The notes below the pieces were generated by a model. That model worked only from the letters and a program-made list of their open reading frames with translations, did not search any database and was not told where the DNA came from. Position numbers and translations under genes: made by a program. A stretch of 21,592 nucleotides of DNA from contig QANT01002788.1 in NCBI GenBank assembly GCA_003254885.1, forward strand, positions 1 to 21,592, written 5' to 3'. The stretch comes from Purshia tridentata (lineage: Eukaryota; Streptophyta; Magnoliopsida; Rosales; Rosaceae). This document shows, one piece after another, positions 18,436 to 21,592 of the stretch. Each line of letters opens with the position of its first letter. Within the stretch, counting starts at the first letter, position 1.

Positions 18436-18567
18436 TCACTGAAGTTGACAATTCAATGAAGTTGACATTGTTTTCTTCATTCAACCACCACAAGATTTCT
18501 TTATATCGGGCCTTTTGTGGAATTCAGAAATTAAGCTACAGTTCTGTGTACAAGATTGCAATCTCTC

Positions 18568-18611
<44 letters not shown>
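18436..18611 (+). promoter_or_regulatory. Leader region of the LRK10L pseudogene with long (CT)n run
   Basis: Matches 6454-6617 from GAAGTTGACAATTCAATGAA onward. The CT tract at about 18562-18611 is longer and purer than in the intact gene and abuts the former start codon. The tract keeps the frame open upstream as Ser-Leu repeats, so a longer open frame starting at 18456 is an artefact. Confidence 0.55.
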
Positions 18612-18613
<2 letters not shown>

Positions 18614-21103
18614 GGCCAAGGTTGCAGGCAGAATACTACTCTGTCCAACACGGTTCATAGACTTTGTAGTTGTTGACTTATACTGTCCAACTTGCAATAT
18701 TGCTATGGCTAATGATCACTGCAAAGCTTCTTCTTGTGGCAACATCCCCAACATAAGTCACCCTTTCCGTCTAAAACATGATTCACACAACTGCGGTGAC
18801 TCAAGGTACGAACTGTCTTGTGAGAACAACCGTACACTACTCTACTTATATTCTGGAACATTTCATGTATACTCAATCAATTATGATAATGGCACAATCC
18901 GAGTTGCAGATGCCAATCTTCAAAAGGGTAACTGCTCTTCAATCCCTCGTTATTCGCTCGCCAAAAATAACTTCAGTTCTTGGGATGATCCATATAGCAT
19001 TTCTCAATACAGGGAACCCCATAAATGGAGTTTTAAGGACTTTGAACTGTCAAGGCCTGTAATTTTCATGACCTGTACTGAAACCCTAATGAATTCATCT
19101 CTCTATGTGGATATTGCTCCTTCATAAATGATGCAAGTTCTGTTTCATCCCATTCCAGTGGCCATCCTTTCGTTAAGATTGGTCATAAATGCCTCAGAAT
19201 TGAGGGATTTGTACCATATAGAGCTTATAGTTTTGATCACATCGCGCCCAGTAAAAACAACATGAACCTTTCCTACATAGACATCCATAATGAGCTGCTC
19301 TATGGGTTTGAACTTTCATGGTTGCAGGGCTACAAGAGACATCAAAGATGCTACATCGATACAAAAACAAAAAAAATTATTTGTTCTCATACTGGTACGT
19401 GCTTCTTTACATTAACAACAATCAGTCTCCCTCTGTGGTAGCGTTACTCTCTAGCTCTCTCTCTCTCTCTCTTTCTTTACATTTATTTGAATCAAGACAT
19501 GTGAAAATGAGTTGATATTATTATGTCTTTCATCATGCAGGATATTTGGATTAGTTGTAGCTAATAATAGGTGAGGATTCTCTCTTATCTGATAATTTTC
19601 ATTTTTTTAGTTGCTCATACGGCTCTCAATTGTGTGAGGGTCATTTTAAATTTTTTTTTTTCCAGTGATATAATATTTTTGCCCAAAATATTTAAATCAA
19701 CTCCTCTTAACTTTGTATTTTGTTTTTTGTTTCTTGCAGTACCCCTCAGGATATCTCCGTTAATAGGTGAGTTTCTCTTTTTTTCTTATTCTTTTCATCA
19801 CTACCCGACCTTGGTTATATCGATTAATGTGATAGAATAATATGACTCTTTTCACGACATAAAAAGCACATAACGGATTTAATATAGAAAACACAGTTTC
19901 AAGTAACAGCACCAAAAAATATTGCTAATTATCACGATTTGTTTTTTAATTTGCTGGCCTTTACAGTATTGGCGTGGATTGCAACAAAAACTGCACTCGG
20001 TATTCCATGTGTGATTGTGCTTCTAATCTATACATTGAGGAGGCGACACTTATCAATGTATGGCCTTATTGAAGAAATCTTACAAAGTCACAACAATCTC
20101 ATGCCAATAAGGTACTCCTACTCACAAACCAAGCAAATGACAAATGGATTCAAGGATAAATTAGGTGAAGGAGGTTATGGCTCTGTTTAAAGAGGAAAGC
20201 TTCGTAGCGGCCGCCTTATAGCAATTAAGATGTTGGGCAAGCCCAAAGCTAATAGGCAGGATATTATAAATGAAGTTGCTACGATTGGAAGGATACATCA
20301 TGTGAATGTGGTGCAACTAATTGGCTATTGTGCTGAGGGATCAAAGCGTGCTCTTGTATACGAGTTTATGTCAAATGGATCCCTTGATAAATACCTATTT
20401 TCTAAAGAATGATCCACCTCCTTAAGTTGCCAGAAATCATTTGAAATTTCCCTAGGAGTGGCGTGTGGTATTGACTATCTACATAAAGGATGTGACATGC
20501 AAATTTTGCATTTTGATATCAAGCCTCACAACATTCTTCTTGATGAGAATTTTGTGCCAAAAATATCTGACTTTGGGTTGGCAAGAATATGCCCATTAGA
20601 TGATAGAAGTTTGACTTTGACTGCAGCAAGAGGAACCATTGGATATATAGCTCCGGAATTGTTTTACAAAAATATTTGGAGGTGTGTCATACAAAGCCGA
20701 CATCTACAGTTTTGGAATGTTGTTGAGGGAAATTGCAGGCAAAAGAAAGAATTTGAATTCGAGCCAAATTTACTTCCCTTCACGGGTTTATGACCAATTC
20801 AGTGAAGGAAATGAAATAGAAATGGAAGATGCCACAGAGGATGAAAAGAAAATGACAAAGAAGATGCTTATAGTTGTGTTATGGTGCATCCAAATGAAGC
20901 CTAGTGACCGTCCTGATTCAATGCACAAAGTGGTCAAGATGTTTGAAGGAGAAATTGAATGCCTTCAGACGCCTCCAAAGCTTTTACTATATCCCCAAGA
21001 TGATGAAGACAATTCAAAAGCAACATGGTCATCAACACCATCAAATGATGATGCTGAAGAGTCGATTACTGCAGATGACGAGATATATACAAGGGGATGC
21101 TAA
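18612..21103 (+). pseudogene. LRK10L receptor kinase pseudogene, paralogue of 6618-9119
   Basis: Same plan as the intact copy: exons about 18612-19394, 19541-19570, 19740-19766 and 19967-21103, with GT-AG borders kept. Exon 1 carries the cysteine-rich ectodomain ([19 protein letters not shown]). It loses frame at about 19120, where APC would continue and a base is missing so a TAA is read, and again near 19187 and 19245. In the kinase there is TAA at 20188-20190 straight after [11 protein letters not shown] at 20410-20412 after LFSKE, an extra T near 20675 before GGVSYKAD, and a 15-bp in-frame loss near 20756. [11 protein letters not shown] and APE motifs are still legible. Several independent lesions mean it cannot make a full receptor. 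High remaining similarity suggests a fairly recent duplication. Confidence 0.93.
19452..19474. repeat. (CT)n run inside pseudogene intron 1
   Basis: A CT run absent from the corresponding intron of the intact copy, so it expanded or was gained after duplication. Confidence 0.7.
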
Positions 21104-21485
21104 CATTGCCATCTGTGGGAGGATCTTTCCTATTTGTTATGACAAATATCAGTCTAGCTTGTAATATTTGACAGTAACTTTATTCTATGATTACTGTAGT
21201 ATGTTTGAGCTATTGTGAAATATGTATTAGTTACAGGACAATCGCAAGTCCAGATTGAAACATTAATATTGAGTGCTTTTTGAGATTATCTTGGCGTAAA
21301 TTCATTAAGAACTATGTTCAAACTAGAAAGAAAACTATTTTTTTGATTATAATTTTCTGACCATAAATTACAAGAAACTATTATTGACAAATTTTGGCAA
21401 GTTATTATTAGTTTTTCATTTAAATTTAAAAGAAAAAGGAAAAAAAAAAGTTGTTCATGGACTTCTTTCCTTATCTAAACTCTAA
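21104..21485 (+). other. 3' flank of pseudogene, duplicate of 9120-9515
   Basis: Follows the flank of the intact gene with small indels up to CTAAACTCTAA, where the two copies part because of a transposon insertion at 21486. Confidence 0.7.
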
Positions 21486-21592
21486 GGGCCCGTTTGGTTT
21501 ATGGAATTGATTTCTCAGGAATTGATTTCCTATGCATTTTCCATGGTAAAAGGAATGTAAGGGTCCGTCTGGTAACGTTTTACAAAAATATT
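21486..21592. mobile_element. Start of a TAA-flanked TIR transposon, cut by window end; possible second element nested at 21561
   Basis: GGGCCCGTTTGGTTTATGG begins directly after TAA at the point where similarity to the intact gene's flank stops. At 21561, GGGTCCGTCTGGTAACG again follows TAA. GGGCCCGTTTGG-type ends with a TAA/TTA target site are typical of PIF/Harbinger-like MITEs. The right ends lie outside the window. Confidence 0.6.

Noticed and set aside
18456..18611. N-terminal extension of the second LRK10L copy starting at 18456
   Set aside because: The extra frame is the leader and CT repeat read as Ser-Leu repeats; the intact copy starts at MAKVAGR and its leader is not open in frame.

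Overview
This window looks like nuclear DNA of a dicot plant. It is AT-rich with low gene density and spliceosomal introns. It contains plant-specific families (an LRK10L-type receptor kinase and a NAC transcription factor), decayed fragments of other plant genes, a piece of plastid rbcL, and many short nonautonomous transposons. I cannot name the species. The LRK10L and LRR-kinase fragments look like those of woody eudicots, but that is an impression only.

Layout. 1-5000 is gene-free and repeat-built. Three short Mutator-like (MULE) elements with 9-bp target duplications and one 1.13-kb foldback element with a 10-bp target duplication sit in older DNA that resembles a worn LTR retrotransposon. 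4900-6350 holds a two-part tandem duplication (blocks A and B, each present twice) interrupted by a probable solo LTR. 6618-9119 is an intact four-exon LRK10L receptor-like kinase of 675 residues. 9540-11100 has no recognisable gene. 11104-12745 is a graveyard: the 3' end of plastid rbcL, a GDSL esterase/lipase fragment and a broken LRR receptor kinase. 13276-13374 (minus strand) is an unidentified exon-like open segment. 13873-14883 is an intronless, divergent NAC gene. 15585-16653 is an element with 15-bp terminal inverted repeats carrying a roughly 590-bp CCA/CCG/TCA-rich tract. 17640-21480 is the second LRK10L copy: an orphan copy of the 5' leader, then a complete but broken paralogue with the same exon plan. 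It is followed by the start of a TAA-flanked transposon whose empty site survives downstream of the intact gene.

How it fits together. The main story is a roughly 3-kb receptor-kinase duplication (leader, gene and 3' flank, same strand, about 12 kb apart). One copy stayed intact while the other gained frameshifts, stop codons and a transposon. The surviving kinase has HFD in place of HRD in the catalytic loop (non-RD), as is common in plant immune receptor kinases. The genes do not form an operon or pathway. I saw no sign of a wholly new system. The observations most worth following are the transposon family with matching target duplications, the paralogous empty site, and the two unidentified minus-strand exon-like segments.
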